Made by a program: the position numbers and the translations under genes
The notes under the pieces: generated by a model
The model's input: only the letters and a program-made list of their open reading frames with translations
Database searches by the model: none
Told to the model about the DNA's origin: nothing
Assembly: GCA_038501625.1 (NCBI GenBank)
Contig: JAZAYU010000003.1
Span: 5,594,796 to 5,658,795 of the forward strand
DNA from: Corbicula japonica
Lineage: Eukaryota; Mollusca; Bivalvia; Venerida; Cyrenidae
DNA: 64,000 bases
Reading direction: 5' to 3'
In this document: positions 50,301 through 61,636 of the stretch, in pieces
How positions within the stretch are numbered: the stretch's first letter is position 1
Layout of the letters: every line of letters begins with the position of its first letter

Positions 50301-50771
50301 GTAACAAACAACATAATTAATTTTCACTATAATGAAAGGAAAAGGAAAATTACCGAAAATATGGATACTGATATATTTGAGAATTTTTTTGATCGGTCTA
50401 ACAATTGCATTCTCTGGGAGTTAAGAAGGAATTGTAATAACTCTAGCTGGTTATGTAAAACAGCTTTAAATAGTATGTGCAGGGTTTATGCCAAATATAA
50501 TTACCCGGAAGTTTGTTCAAAATGCAAATTATTAAGCAACAATATCATATTACATAAAGTTCACCATTGTACATTTAATCAGTACGACAGGAATGCTATG
50601 TACAATTTTATTATTTACCAATATGGTTATTCATCTTTCTTTAAATTCATGAAGAAAAATAGCTGCAATCAAATCTTCGCGATTGTTGGTGGCCTTAAAT
50701 GTGTATCAGATAATTATGATGTTAAAGTTCATCTCATGTTATTGAGACATCTTATCAAACTGCTTACATAA
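47349..50771 (+). CDS. LINE ORF2: endonuclease and reverse transcriptase
   Basis: A 1140-residue polyprotein that nicks target DNA and copies the element RNA into it. Residues 8-250 form an apurinic/apyrimidinic-type endonuclease: N13 in TWNATGI, E40 in GISEHWL, GDFN at 157-160, TIDYIFM at 211-217 and SRHRPV at 239-244. Residues about 540-800 form the reverse transcriptase: DAKQAFDR at 633-640, GTRQGGISSP at 689-698, VADD at 731-734 (the usual second residue A and both aspartates are present), YKHLGI at 796-801. A CX2C-X9-HX4C motif lies at C1056, C1059, H1069, C1074. No RNase H domain is visible. It starts 12 bases after the ORF1 stop in the same frame, suggesting reinitiation or a start on the same transcript. 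All key residues are present and no stop interrupts it. Confidence 0.93.
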   Translation: MLQAFNLSILTWNATGIMSSCSYLSDVLRKHKIDICGISEHWLYQHNLDFLNSIDSQYRSFSMSDKSLLLPSNRRVGKGGVSILWHIKYDRYISPIDIDDDRIVGIQLQLSPSQFVFFFQVYLPCRNHAIACFLEYIDKLYDIWNMYCQQGLVIFMGDFNSSFLNSATNDSRKAYLLNLANLCNIVPVNSLSCCTGASSTFVTYDNRFTSTIDYIFMPVEYVDIVAHCEILDDDCLNVSRHRPVLCTVNLPLVEDSYVYSLQHDSNVSWKKVTQVHIDSYLAAIHSTLSGFEDAFTLNDEAEIERFCSFLTDTVVSCGTQAFPKSKFRHYLKPYWNEQLSDFHAVMRHKRDTWCRAGRPRNPANKAFNEYKSSKRVFRNLHRKCISAFESNNNDEINKTAELDKDQFWKLVNKKRNSANVKTPTAMSFNGQIFRDQKSITNQWQLYFENLYSPTVNDLFDQHWYDYVNILLHEAVQNSVPSQHVTVSSQEVKDALKSCKRNKACGYDMVYYEHLILGGDQICDSLSYLFSSMLKKCYIPESLKKGVIVTLHKGGNKRKDNPDNYRAISLTPATLKVFEKILLNRSKDIILSKINPQQGGFQDGLSCLMTSFYFKESILYGKEHGSKVHVCFLDAKQAFDRVWHEGLLWKLFNCNLDSNTFLCFVNLYKEMKSCVKFKGELSQWFNVMQGTRQGGISSPILYLLFINDLINELQESGLGCCIYNFHASSPTVADDMVLLSYSKLGLQKMIDICNNYSKKWRFLYNASKCSVITFNATSLNNNMLKLGDELIPTSNSYKHLGILCDSYLNMRDAMAEINSKLRSTFFSLLNCGLLPNEVNPTTWLTVYQSIVLPKALYGCELLNSLSQTQLLTLEKSHRLCLKRVQGLPVSAPNEIALGALGVYSIESIIDTKKLLFFGQLCRLPAKYLAKRFFIHRLLRFITVDLQTQGFIPDIYRLVVKYDLKLYLDQFLITGNFPSKQIWNRQVTNNIINFHYNERKRKITENMDTDIFENFFDRSNNCILWELRRNCNNSSWLCKTALNSMCRVYAKYNYPEVCSKCKLLSNNIILHKVHHCTFNQYDRNAMYNFIIYQYGYSSFFKFMKKNSCNQIFAIVGGLKCVSDNYDVKVHLMLLRHLIKLLT

Positions 50772-51173
50772 TGACTCTATCTCTGAGAATATATCACCGG
50801 CAAATTTCTTTTTCAATAGTCTCACTTAAATTTCGTTTCGTTTTGTGAGAGTTTGTACGAGAGTATGCTGATGATACTTTATTGAAGATTTATTGGGTTT
50901 TTTTTATCTTCAACATTTTAGAATAATTATGTGCTTACCGATGGCTTGTGACGGTAAAGTTAGAATTTTCACTGTGCCCTCGGTATGTTTCCTTAAATTT
51001 AAGGAGACGCACACTCAGTCTGTTGTTGTTATTATTTTTGTTATTATTAATTGCATGCTGGTAACGTCTACATATGTCATCATGGTGTTAATTAAGCCGT
51101 TATGACAGAAATATTCTGTTTCTTTCTCTTTTGTATTTGTCATTGTATGATTACATTGTAAATATGTTATGCT

Positions 51174-51210
51174 CTCCCACGTGGAGGAAATAAAGGTATC
51201 TATCTATATT
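51174..51210 (+). promoter_or_regulatory. LINE 3'-terminal hairpin and tail
   Basis: CTCTCCCACGTGGAGG can fold into a short stem, followed by AAATAAAGG and TATCTATCTATA. By analogy with CR1/L2-like LINEs this is the likely recognition site for the element's reverse transcriptase. Confidence 0.6.
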
Positions 51211-51341
51211 TATGTTCATATTGTTTGTCCGTTTAAAGAAGGTTCAATCATAAAGAAACAAATCAACATAGTTTTTTCTTTGACACATAACATGATCAGG
51301 AATTCAGGTCAAACACATTTTTTATTAATATTATAAGTTGT

Positions 51342-51373
51342 AACTTATTAAATTAAACAGTCTTGTAACAGAT
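51342..51373 (+). repeat. 32-base direct repeat, first copy
   Basis: AACTTATTAAATTAAACAGT, then CTTGTAACAGAT, recurs exactly at 53601-53641 (about 53611 onward), 2.3 kb away, while flanks differ. Confidence 0.8.
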
Positions 51374-51844
51374 ATATACTTATCAGTGTCATATTACTCA
51401 CGTGGGCATTTTAAATGATAATTTGTGTTCTTAAGCGTTTGGATTTAAATAGGACTAAGAGATTTCGATAATATTTAAGTTCGTTTTTTTTTTGTAAAGT
51501 TGATTTCAATATCATTGCATGTAAAGCTACTGGAATGTTTTCACATCACCCTTAGGTTGCAAAACATGCTTTTAAGTTTGACTTTTTGGGTCTACTGCTA
51601 TATGCAGACAGTCAGAGCCCCTGTCAAAAATTCGAGTCTGTTAAGTTTCGCCTATTGCTATTCGTTACAGGGGGGAACCTTTTATTTTATTTAGAAAAAA
51701 TATTCCGCATTTCATGGAGTAGTATTATCTTATGGACAGAATCCGTGGGTTGTATCAAGTATTTGAACAATTAATTTGTCTGAATACCTTGATGCGCACA
51801 AACTAGGGGCTAGTCGTTTCAAGTATTTTTATTATAGGACAATG

Positions 51845-51905
51845 AACAGTTTAAATTTAACAGAGCCTGCAGTTTGTTAATATGTTCGTGTTTTCTTTTT
51901 ATCTT
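51845..51905 (+). mobile_element. Dispersed repeat fragment (family of 22402)
   Basis: GAACAG, then AGAGCCTGCAGTTTGTTAAT, ATGTTCGTGTTTTC and TTTTATCT follow the order of the 81-base unit at 27831-27911, but are decayed. Confidence 0.55.
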
Positions 51906-52034
51906 TTTAGGAGATGCCTTAATCTTATGTAAGATATTCAGAATACTTGTTTGAGATTAATTATTTGCAGTTTAACGTAAGTTTGTATTTAAGACATTGC
52001 TCCGTTCGTCATTTTGCTATGTCATAGGCAAACA

Positions 52035-52120
52035 AGAAAAGTTCGAACAGTAAAGAAACTAGTAAGACCTAAACAATCCCTATAATTCTATTAGCACTTT
52101 ATCACAAAAACGAAGCACTG
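52035..52120. mobile_element. Arm fragment of the 34449 foldback family
   Basis: AAGAAAAGTTCGAACAGTAA, ACCTAAACAATCCCTATAAT and TTATCACAAAAACGAAGCA match one arm of the foldback at 34449-34895. Confidence 0.75.
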
Positions 52121-53525
52121 ATGAACGGAGCGGTGCTTTAAGACGAGTTCACATGATACGCAACATAAATTATAAACCACGTTTTGCTTAAGCTGCTAGT
52201 TATATATTCTAGATTGACTTGGAAATGACAGTACAATCAATTTAGATAATGTAATACTAACCTTTCCTCGTCTGTAATTATATAGCATTTTCGAAGCCAA
52301 TTTAGATCTTTAATGAATTTTAGCCTCGGGACATTTTTAAATCACTTCATTATAATTATTTAAGATTGCAGTAATTATCTTATTTTTGACGGTAAGTAAA
52401 TAAAGCATCTGGCAAGTAAGTCATTTCAAAAATTTCATTCGGATATGATTAACATCTAAAATTCGTGATACTGACCTTTCGTTTGCTTCAAAATCAAAAT
52501 GTCAACATATTTTTTTATTAATAGCCATTATTATGCATTAACTTATTAATTGCTTTAACAGCTGCAATGAAAACAAATTCTCAAGATACGTTCTTTACTG
52601 AAAACAGCATCTAAAATGAAACTCACAACTTCAGCTTCTTTCCTTAAGCGAATATTCGTCAAGTTGGGGTTAAACAAATGTAGTCATGTTATTCTCTTTG
52701 ACTCGATATTATGTAAATTGCATATTTACTCTATATGATATTTGTAAACTGTTATATACTCTTCAGAAATTGAGAAAATCAAGATGATAATAATGAAGTT
52801 TTGTAGTTTCGCCATTTTTAATATGATGAATTGAAGTTTTATTTAATTGTGAATTTAGTTTTTATGATATCAATTTAATGAATTATAGGTATGATAAGCT
52901 ATTGCTCTTAGACTATTTATTGGCACTGACTGCTAACACAAATCAAAATCTCATTATTAAGGAGACATTATTTAATTATGTTTGTTTTTTCATGGAATTA
53001 TTTATATTTAAACTTGTGCATTAGTCATAATAAAAAAATGAAGAACGCGTGCAGTTGAATTGAATGTACATGCCTTTTCAAGAGGCCATAAACACGTAAT
53101 TTTCAAGAGCTGAATGATAAAAAATTAAAACTCAGCTTTTCTAAATTATCTTTAAAAAAGTTTGAATACTTGCGTGAGTCCTTCCTCTTGTCAATTAAGG
53201 CGTGTATATTTCGAAGGATATGGTGCTACTTTTCGGAAAGCGTTAAGTTAATTACAATAATCTTCAGGCATGGGTGCTAGACTGATCGATCGAGATAATA
53301 AAAGAGATAAAAGTGCTTGATTCGTTTAAATTGCTGGGTAATGTGGCAGTGATAGAAACTGTAAATACATATCTTTGGCATAAAAGGGGAAGACTCTAGT
53401 AGACATTTAAGGAAACACATATATCATAGAGGATTAACTTTGAAAATATTAAATTGCTACGAAATAAATAAATTAACGAGACCATTCTAAGTGATTTACC
53501 TAACTGATACATCAATACAGTGGTA

Positions 53526-53575
53526 TCACAACGCGTACAAAACAAATTTGTCACAACGCGTACAAAACAAATTTG
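53526..53575 (+). repeat. Perfect 25-base tandem duplication
   Basis: TCACAACGCGTACAAAACAA, then ATTTG, occurs twice back to back, with no differences. Confidence 0.97.
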
Positions 53576-55164
53576 ATTTTCTCCATAAAATATACGCTGG
53601 AAATTTTACTAACTTATTAAATTAAACAGTCTTGTAACAGATGAGAAATCCGACTGCATTCACTGGTTCAATGTCATTTTGACAAATCTTTTTATCATTG
53701 TCGTTCAAATCAGTAACCAAGTGTTTTCTGATTCTGAAATCTTTGCTTTAAATTTGGTTAATGCGTTCTGGCTTCTTTATCGGATGTATGATGTATAACA
53801 TTACTGGGCAGCGCTGACCTGTTCCGGTAAAAAAAAATGGTGATTCCAAAGTTGAGGTATGAACATGGTCCGGTAAATGTTTGCAAATCTGGTGAACTAC
53901 TGTAGATGTTTCAAAACTCGCCGCCGAGGTACCTCGCCGCTGTTTAAAACGACAGTATAATGTCGGAGTTGGCTGCCAACATGTCTTTTTGTGTAAGAAA
54001 AAAGTCGTTTCAAAATGTTATATGCATATTAAATTGTTAACAACTGAGTCTAAAAGTAGTGTCAAATGATTCGAAATTTTCCTTGGCGACGATAATACGC
54101 ATATCAATAGGAGCAAAATAATTAAAACTTAAAAAAAATGAATTATAGGCAACTTCTATTAGATTACTGATTGTGTTAATGCAAACATGTAAATGACTTT
54201 CATCACCAATAGGTATATCATTAAAGTAGTTGGTTCAGTTTCTATTGGTTTTTAAAAAAAGAAAAAATGTGTTTTTGTCAAATTTATTTTTAGATTATAC
54301 TTATTTAATATAAAGGAATGTAATTTGCAAAAAGTAATTATACTACAAGTAAATTATAAAATTACTTTTCAGCAGTAGACTTCAACAATTGTGTTTTATA
54401 TTTTGTAAATGTCATAAAAATCTACCTGACATTCCTATAATCCGTTTGAGAAAAAAAAATCGATCTCATCGTGTTTAGGGAAGAGGAGATACCCTTGTGA
54501 AAAATAACAAACGTCTTTCAGCTTTTTCAAATGTCTGGATATATGCAATTACTACAGCTTACATTAAGGATAAAACAGAACATCCTTAAACATTTTTTTT
54601 AATTTTACCAGTGTCAAGTTTTCATATTTTGCATAGTATGTATTAAGATATTAGCACCTAAATCGTTATACAGTCTTAAGAATACAGCATAATTACAAAG
54701 GCTAATATTGTCTCGGCTAAGAATATTACTTTTCTTTCTAAAACATGAGGTACATTAACAACGCACACAATTCTATGATAATGACTGAGCAACTTTTATT
54801 ACTTCCAGGACGCACCTAAGGAAAAACAGGACCAGGATAATTTCCATCAATGGGCTGTACTTAAGATAAAAATGGAATAACAACAAAAAATATTTTCTTG
54901 TAGTTTACTCCTCTAAAGCTTACCACACTGGTATTGGTATGAAACATATTTGTTTACCCACATCAATGCAAACATGGTCAACATTTTAAACTTGCAGTTG
55001 TCACACTTCTACAAATTCCGCACTGTATATAATACATTTATAATGAAAATTGTTTGCTTACACGGATTGTCAGTTTAAAAGGACTTAAAGACGTAGACTA
55101 GACAATGAACACAAATTTATCATATAGATATTTTTTAGTGAACAATCAATTGAAAAAAATAACA

Positions 55165-55230
55165 AAATTGTGTTTGAGCCTGTTTATGGGCTTCATGGAT
55201 ATTCCTTTCCGCCTAGCGCCGAGTTGACTG
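55165..55230 (-). mobile_element. Dispersed repeat fragment (family of 22402), weak
   Basis: TGAGCCTGTTTATGGGC, then CATGGATATT and CGCCTAGCGCC resemble 22488-22545. Only this inner part is present. Confidence 0.4.
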
Positions 55231-57081
55231 GGAATTATACACCTATTTATGCACTGCATATTGAAGTGGACATCTTTATTAAGTTCTTTAGAAACATGGG
55301 GGAGGAAAATGGTGCTACCCAATTATGCTTATCCACATAAAATGTAAGCTTATCATAAACGAAAAAGAACACCAATAATGTGAGAAATATGACCAGGAGC
55401 TGTTATTTAATGCACTCCACTGTTTCTTTACATTTGATTAATGTAATGATAAAAGTTCATATCTGATATGATTTAAAATTCATGCAAAATTATGACTCGC
55501 TTCATTCGCAGTCATAGATTAAAGGCAGAAGTTGTCTCTTCTTCTTCCTCTGTCCAATAAATTATTAATAATACTTCATACCGTAAAGCAATTTCGTTTA
55601 TTGCAAGGCAACCAAGCCATGTAAGTTTATGAAAGATAATAGTATGTTTTGGAAAAAGTGTAATGTAAATGTAAAAAATATGCGGAAATACAAGATAAAT
55701 TTGATGTCTTTGGTTTCGGTCAGGACCTTAGTGAGGTTTTTTTTCATTTTGTCTGTTAAAAAGCAAAATAAAATAATTGTTCCATAATAATAATCCATTC
55801 TTTTGTTGACGTTTTGGAAAATACTGGGAAGTCATTATGATGCAGAACATGAAATGGATTATGCCTGATACAAACCGTGTGCAGAATCAATGATCAAGAT
55901 AAAATTCATATATTCAGTAGATTTTTGACAGTGTTCTCCAAAACGTAGAAAGATCCTTTTAAATCAATCGATTCAACGTAGTTGTTCCGTAGCGTTCTCA
56001 AACACTTAGGTGTAGAACAAGGAGTTTTTTCTGGGACAATGGATAGATATTTCATATATTTATTACCTTAGCTCTTCATATGTCTAGAACATTCGTAATT
56101 GAGGTTTATGCATCTGAGATTCTTTCACTTTTAAATATCATGATCTTACAGAATAATGAAGAATAATAGACTGTATTACACATATTGCCTTGATCTAAAA
56201 CGGCAATATTCAGACTCATTTTAGGATACCACCGTGTTTTAATTGGTAAAAATATTTAATACGTGCAGAACCTTAAACCTTTAATGCCGTTGCTTGTATG
56301 TTTATTTCAGTTTTGTTAACTCGTATTTCGTATTTAAGTCGTTTTTGTTTGACCTAGTTCCAGTCCAATATCTCAAATGGGATCGTTCACAATACTTTTA
56401 TGTCCTTTTATTCAGCAATAATTTCAGGAAGATAACGATAAAAGCATTTCACCGCTGTAGCAGTCATTCACTTTTACACTTAGGATTATTTCTCAACAAA
56501 ATGTAATCATTTGACAGGAAATTAAAGTACCTGGTTTTGTCCTGTATTGGTTTTTCGTCGCACATTGCTTTAATTAAAAAGTTGTTAGCTACAAGATCTA
56601 TTATTGTATGTGGGAAATTGTAAGACGTTAACTCGCACTTGATAAATCAATGAAAAGGGAACATTAAGAAATGCAAAAATGCTTAAAATATAAGCATTCA
56701 TTGTTTTTATGATGCACAAATACATAGGTCAACCAGAAATCTTTTTAAGCACTGGGATTTTCACACACATTTATAATTGGCAAACATAACGATTCATTTA
56801 ATATAGTGAAACACGTCTTTTATTTTATGCTTTCCAGTGAATTATAGAATTTTCCCGGTGAAATAAAAGTTGTATTTCACTGTTTTCAAACAGCGGAATA
56901 TCATTTTTATTTCCACGTTGGTACGCAAACGCTTATAACATACCAAATGAGAACGTTTAGAAAACAGGCTCAAATTTGTATATTTGATGTCATGACGTCA
57001 CGTCATAAACAAGCGGTTTTTCTTGCAATTTTTCTGTCAAATTCATGCAAATTTTCACTAAAAGCATAAAATAAAAAGAAA

Positions 57082-57223
57082 ATTTGTTTTTACCAGTTTT
57101 CACTGGTAACTCGTGAACTCCGTAATCATTTATTTTCACTCATGGCTTTGCCACTCGTGAAGATTAGAATTCCGGAGCTTACTCGGTGAAATATATTTCT
57201 ATCTTACACTGGTAAAAACAAAT
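57082..57223. mobile_element. Small inverted-repeat element
   Basis: ATTTGTTTTTACCAGT at 57082-57097 and its exact reverse complement at 57208-57223. The interior has more TTCACTGGTAACTCGTG-type motifs. Related motifs (CCGGTGAAATA) upstream at about 56850 suggest an older flanking copy. Confidence 0.7.
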
Positions 57224-57229
57224 ATCCTC

Positions 57230-58280
57230 TATAAATTCAACCCTTCGTCCCTCTCTTCGACTTCGACTCGATATTTTGAATGATGACACAAATATCAGAC
57301 TGACGAGATCACAATGTCAGACATCGCAATGACAAGTATTGTAGCTGGGGATCAAATTAACATTCTTGTGAAACATATGTTGAGTCATGTATTGTGTTTC
57401 TGACATAATCTGAATTCTTAAAACATACATAAATGATACAGTTCTGACGTCTTATAGATGAAATTTAGTTTTCGGAGTTGTAATCTATGTCATGTATAAT
57501 ATTATGCGAGTTATTCTGGACATTAATACACTCACTCAAGTTCGAATTTTTCATACAATGTATGTTAGATACTAAGCGTCCTTTTGCCAAAAAGGGTTCA
57601 AACGAATTTTGTTGCCCCCCCCCCCCCATCCGAATACATTATTCTGTGTCTTTAAAATGTAATTGATTGTTTTCAAAAAAAAATTCAATAAACTATATTA
57701 ACACTGCATGTTCAAATTCTGAGCAGTGGTTAATTGAAAGGGAGTTTGGTTTTTAACAAGTAGAGCGGTATTTTTATTTTTTTATATATTTAACAAAAAG
57801 GTTTTCAAAACTCATTTATAGAGACGGAACAAAATCACGGACAGTGGATCTAGGAAAATAGGTATCTTACGGGAATATAATCAAATTTAATTTAGTTAAA
57901 CATTGTATATCTTCTGACGCAGAGGTCTTTTTTAAACGTTTAACGTTTTAAAACTGTTTCTATAATATCTTTAAATTTTAGACAGATATTATTTCATCAA
58001 TCTGATACTTAACAAAAATACATTTTCGACTGAGAAGATGGGATATTGGCGGTATGCATTAATTGAGCAAAACTAAACTAAAAGATCTATCTTTACATTT
58101 TGTCTTATCCTTCTTTAATTCAGTTGCCTTCCAGACGATTGAGTAAAATTGTCTTGATTCTGACACATATTCGATGCCGAAACAACTTCTGTTTATTGCA
58201 TAATCGTAGGATAACAGACTTTATTAAGTGCGACTGGTGTTTGCAACATTGAGCACAAACAGACTTCTTGTATCATCGAA
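57230..58280. other. Unassigned DNA
   Basis: Contains a C run of 13 (57615-57627). No gene seen. Confidence 0.5.
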
Positions 58281-58284
58281 ATTA

Positions 58285-58524
58285 GGGCGCGTCACGGGAG
58301 AAGGTTTATTCGTTGATATTGTTTGACAGTTAAGTTGTGACTATATTGTGAAAAACTTACCATTACAATTTTATCTAATAAGTTAAGTGATTTTATTGCA
58401 CGTTATGACTAATGGTAATTTCAACGCAAAATGCATGATTAACAATGTCGTCAACCTAACTTTATGACGTCATTTCTAAAATTAATGTTAGCTGTATGAG
58501 GAGACCTTCTTCCGTAACGCGCCC
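58285..58524. mobile_element. MITE with GGGCGCG ends flanked by TA
   Basis: Left end GGGCGCGTCACGGGAGAAGG, right end reads inward GGGCGCGTTACGGAAGAAGG. TA lies on both sides (58283-58284, 58525-58526), as in Tc1/mariner insertions (family knowledge). 240 bases, no coding frame. Confidence 0.85.
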
Positions 58525-58682
58525 TAAATATTGAAAGTAATGCCAACACTACTCAGTAGAAAAATATTTTTGAAGATTATTAAATCATTTAAATTGGTAT
58601 AATTCATTAAAAACTTAAAATGTTTATTTTTGTTCTTTCAAATTTAAATCGCATAGCAAAGCTTGATGACGGTAATAACACG

Positions 58683-60895
58683 GTATGTATCCCAATAATC
58701 AGCACTCGGATGACAACGTGAGGCTCGGATGATAAGAGCGGCTCGAGTTGCAGATGAGAGTGAAAAAAACCGTTAATATTTTTACTTTTATCTTTTACTA
58801 ATGTCGATTTAAATCACGTTAGTGATTGCAATCGGTCTAGGCCAACATAAGCTATATAAAACTGCAATGGTTTTGCAGACAGTCCATACATTGTGGTGAA
58901 AATCACCGAAGAAGGTGGAAAATTCGACCCATCGATCAAACTTAAACAAGTTTCTATCTGTATTTAGGAAGTTGAGTGAAGAAAACATAACTATTTGATC
59001 CTTTACTGTCCCTCTGTTAATAAACAATCACAACATGGTAAGACAGTTCGGTAAAAATGAATCTTAACCTTTCTTTTTCTGAAGATGTCAAAGCAAGATG
59101 GATAATCGCTGGCTTCAGTGAAGATAACAGCTGGCTACATTTAAAATTGTATGGAAAATGAACAAACTGACCTTTTCATCATAATGTTTATTAGCTTTAA
59201 AGTAATGTTTATAAAATTAGTTTTTAAATCCATTTTTTTATCTTCCAGGACCAGAAGTCATTGTCCAACAACTTATCTATTTTCGGGAAGTAATAATGAA
59301 GGTCATACAATTTATATTGGCACTGTAGTAATCTTAAGTGATTTAGATGTATAATATATCATTTCATATCATATCATAATTCAGGTTTTACGCCCTTTTG
59401 AGATAACCTAGTTTGCTAGTTTTCAGCGTGTAGTTGTTAACATTCAAAATCATTCATTGATTCTATACACACACCCAGTCCTTGACAACGGTGACGCTCC
59501 TGGATGTGACCAGTACTGAACACCATACTGTGATACAAAATTTACAATGTTTATCCATACATATATGGTCTGTTTTTATATACGATGCTTAGCAATATGA
59601 AACTTACAAATATACCATTCTTTCTTAGAACCAATTCACACTCTTATTAAGTTAAGCGCCACGAAGTGTAATAAATTGCATATTTAATTACATTGCAGAA
59701 ACTATGAACACTGCTTTCAAATGCTACTAGTGGGGCACAGAGTGGAAATCTTTGACAGAGGTTGTCTCCCACTTAACGCTATTACATGGGCATTCGTGCA
59801 TCAAATACCAGGAATTTCTACTAGATGAGTCAACTGGTAAAAAAGGATACCGTACTCGAGTTCTACCAAGTGTCCTACGACACGTAGTGACATCCCAACA
59901 AAAATGCATCACAGTCATAGACGGGATTATATTCATCATTCATAAAAAAGATGACACACAAGAGATAATCGCTACAACACCTTGAAAAATAAAAGAATGT
60001 CCTGTTAGTTCCAAAAATTTTCTAATATAAGTTTTTCTGGCAAAAGACAATTGAAAAGTCACTTGTGACTTATTTTATTATAGTTTTTATCAATCTAGCA
60101 GAAAGATACCGACGGCTCTTCTTTATATTTTTCCAATTAACATTTTATTTCATTTCTCGTTTCATGTTGAATCTGTTATTTCTATTGGTTGCAAAAGAAA
60201 CCACAATTTGTCAAGGAAAGAACTTTTGCAAGTGTGAATCCCTTCATCAAAAAACATGTTGTTAAAATTTGGCCTGTAGATGAGGTGTCGTTTGAAGACA
60301 TTGTTACACACACGGACAAAGGGCGAACATAAAACGCGATTTCACAGTTGAGAAATGATAAAAACATAAAGTATTGATACATTTTAAGATTAAATTATAA
60401 GCCTGGCAATTATTCAGTTTGAGCCACCTATTATCTTTAACAAATTTTACTGAAGCCAGCGATTATCCATCTCGCTTTTGACATCTTTAGAAAAAGTAAG
60501 ATTTAGATTCATTTTTACCGAACTGTGTTACCATGTTGTGATTGTTGATTAACAGAGGGACAGTAAAGGGACAGTAAAGGATCAAATAGTTATGTTTTCT
60601 TCACTCAACTTCCTAAATACAGATGGAAACTTGTTTCATTTGAGCGATGGGTCGAATTTTCCACCTTCTTCGGTGATTTTCACCACAATGTAGGGACTGT
60701 CTGCAAAAACCATTGCAGTTTTATATAGCTTATGTTGGCCTAGAACAATTGCAATCACTAACGAGATTTAAATCGGCATTAGTAAAAGATAAAAGTAAAA
60801 ATATTAACGCAGTTTCACTCTCATCCGCAACTCGAGCCGCTCTTATCATCCGAGACTGACGTTGTCATCCGAGCGCCGATTATTGGGATACATAC
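58683..60895. mobile_element. 2.2 kb element with ~440-base terminal inverted repeats
   Basis: 58683-59121 and 60448-60895 are long imperfect inverted repeats. The outer ends read GTATGTATCCCAATAATC on both strands; further shared blocks include GGATGATAAGAGCGGCTCGA, AACTGCAATGGTTTT-like, ACCGAAGAAGGTGGAAAATT and GATAATCGCTGGCTTCAGT. The right arm has a 12-base tandem duplication (GGGACAGTAAAG). The interior of about 1.3 kb has no recognisable transposase. I found no matching direct repeat at the flanks (ACACG / AGTGA). This could be a non-autonomous DNA transposon of unknown superfamily. The antisense frame 58809-59027 lies in the left arm. Confidence 0.88.
59752..59985 (+). other. Unassigned 77-codon frame inside the long-TIR element
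   Basis: The predicted protein is mixed in composition (HSCIKYQEFLLDESTGKKGY, VVTSQQKCITVIDGIIF) and does not look like low-complexity noise, yet I recognise no domain, no DDE/D signature and no zinc motif. It lies centrally between the inverted repeats. The sequence upstream (about 59640-59750) has no obvious promoter. It may be a remnant of an internal gene or chance. Confidence 0.25.
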
Positions 60896-60947
60896 AGTGA
60901 ACAAAAATATGTTTTAAAATCTATTTTTTTAATAAGCACTGATAAGG

Positions 60948-60961
60948 TAATAATAATAATG

Positions 60962-61007
<46 letters not shown>

Positions 61008-61060
61008 TGATGATGATGATGATGATAATAATAATAATAATAACAACAACAACAACAATA
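60948..61060. repeat. Compound microsatellite (AAT/ATG/AAC)
   Basis: Long AAT run, then ATG run, AAT run and AAC run, just outside the right end of the long-TIR element. Confidence 0.97.
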
Positions 61061-61456
61061 ATTCGACAATATTGATTTGCTTGTAAGAAATAAACTAATA
61101 AACATAATAGTTTAAACTAACTGTCATCACACGAGTGAATTTTATGGCTTTTTATCTTGCGAAATATTTTTAAAAAATATATATAATTTTGAAATATCAC
61201 AAATATAACCGAAAGTTTGTTACGTACGTTAAAATAGCGGGCTTATAAAAATAAAATTATTCCCTACCCACTAAATTATTCAATTCTGTGATTAAGAAAA
61301 CAATAGAGAAAGATGAAACCGAAACAGAGAGAGTTTTGACTACATGAAGTATTTACCGTTTTGTGGTTTTTGCGACTTTTTTTCTTTGGGAGTGAGGAGA
61401 TGTCGCGGTGGCACGAATGTGTTGGTATGCAATGTGGCCGTGATGGTGTTTTCGAG

Positions 61457-61636
61457 TCTCATTGTTTTGCCACAGACCGTTCCAAGGCGGTAACCCCTCA
61501 GGTTCTCATTTTTGTTAATTGTTTGTGGTGTCTGTTTTGAAACTGGTCATTTTATAAACCATGCTCTCTCTTCCTCTCTTCTTCTTGGCTGTGTGGGGAG
61601 GCTGTGTCTTCTGAATGTGGCATTTCCTGATATGCG
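61457..61636 (+). mobile_element. RT element 3' region
   Basis: CCACAGACCGTTCCAAGGCG, GTAACCCCTCAGGTTCTC, GTGTGGGGAGGCTGTG and GGCATTTCCTGATATGC match 9815-9985 of the main copy closely. It stops abruptly at 61636, where another repeat begins. Confidence 0.9.

Larger units (their letters stand above)
45050..51210 (+). mobile_element. Apparently full-length LINE (CR1/L2-like group, clade not resolved)
   Basis: About 430 bases of presumed 5' UTR, ORF1 (45483-47336), ORF2 (47349-50771), and a 3' UTR ending with a CTCTCCCACGTGGAGG hairpin (about 51174-51189), AATAAAGG and a short TATC repeat (about 51198-51210). Both frames are unbroken, so this may be a recent and possibly competent copy. The 5' boundary is a guess from the change in sequence character near 45050; I found no clear target duplication, which is common in this group. 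Autonomous element, acting by target-primed reverse transcription in the nucleus (family knowledge). Confidence 0.88.
51215..57075. other. Long unassigned AT-rich stretch
   Basis: No host exon is convincing. Short repeats inside are listed separately (51342/53610, 51845, 52035, 53526, 55165). The frames at 50893-51105, 51500-51694, 51586-51774, 55598-55798 and 56294-56506 carry no recognisable domains. Confidence 0.5.
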
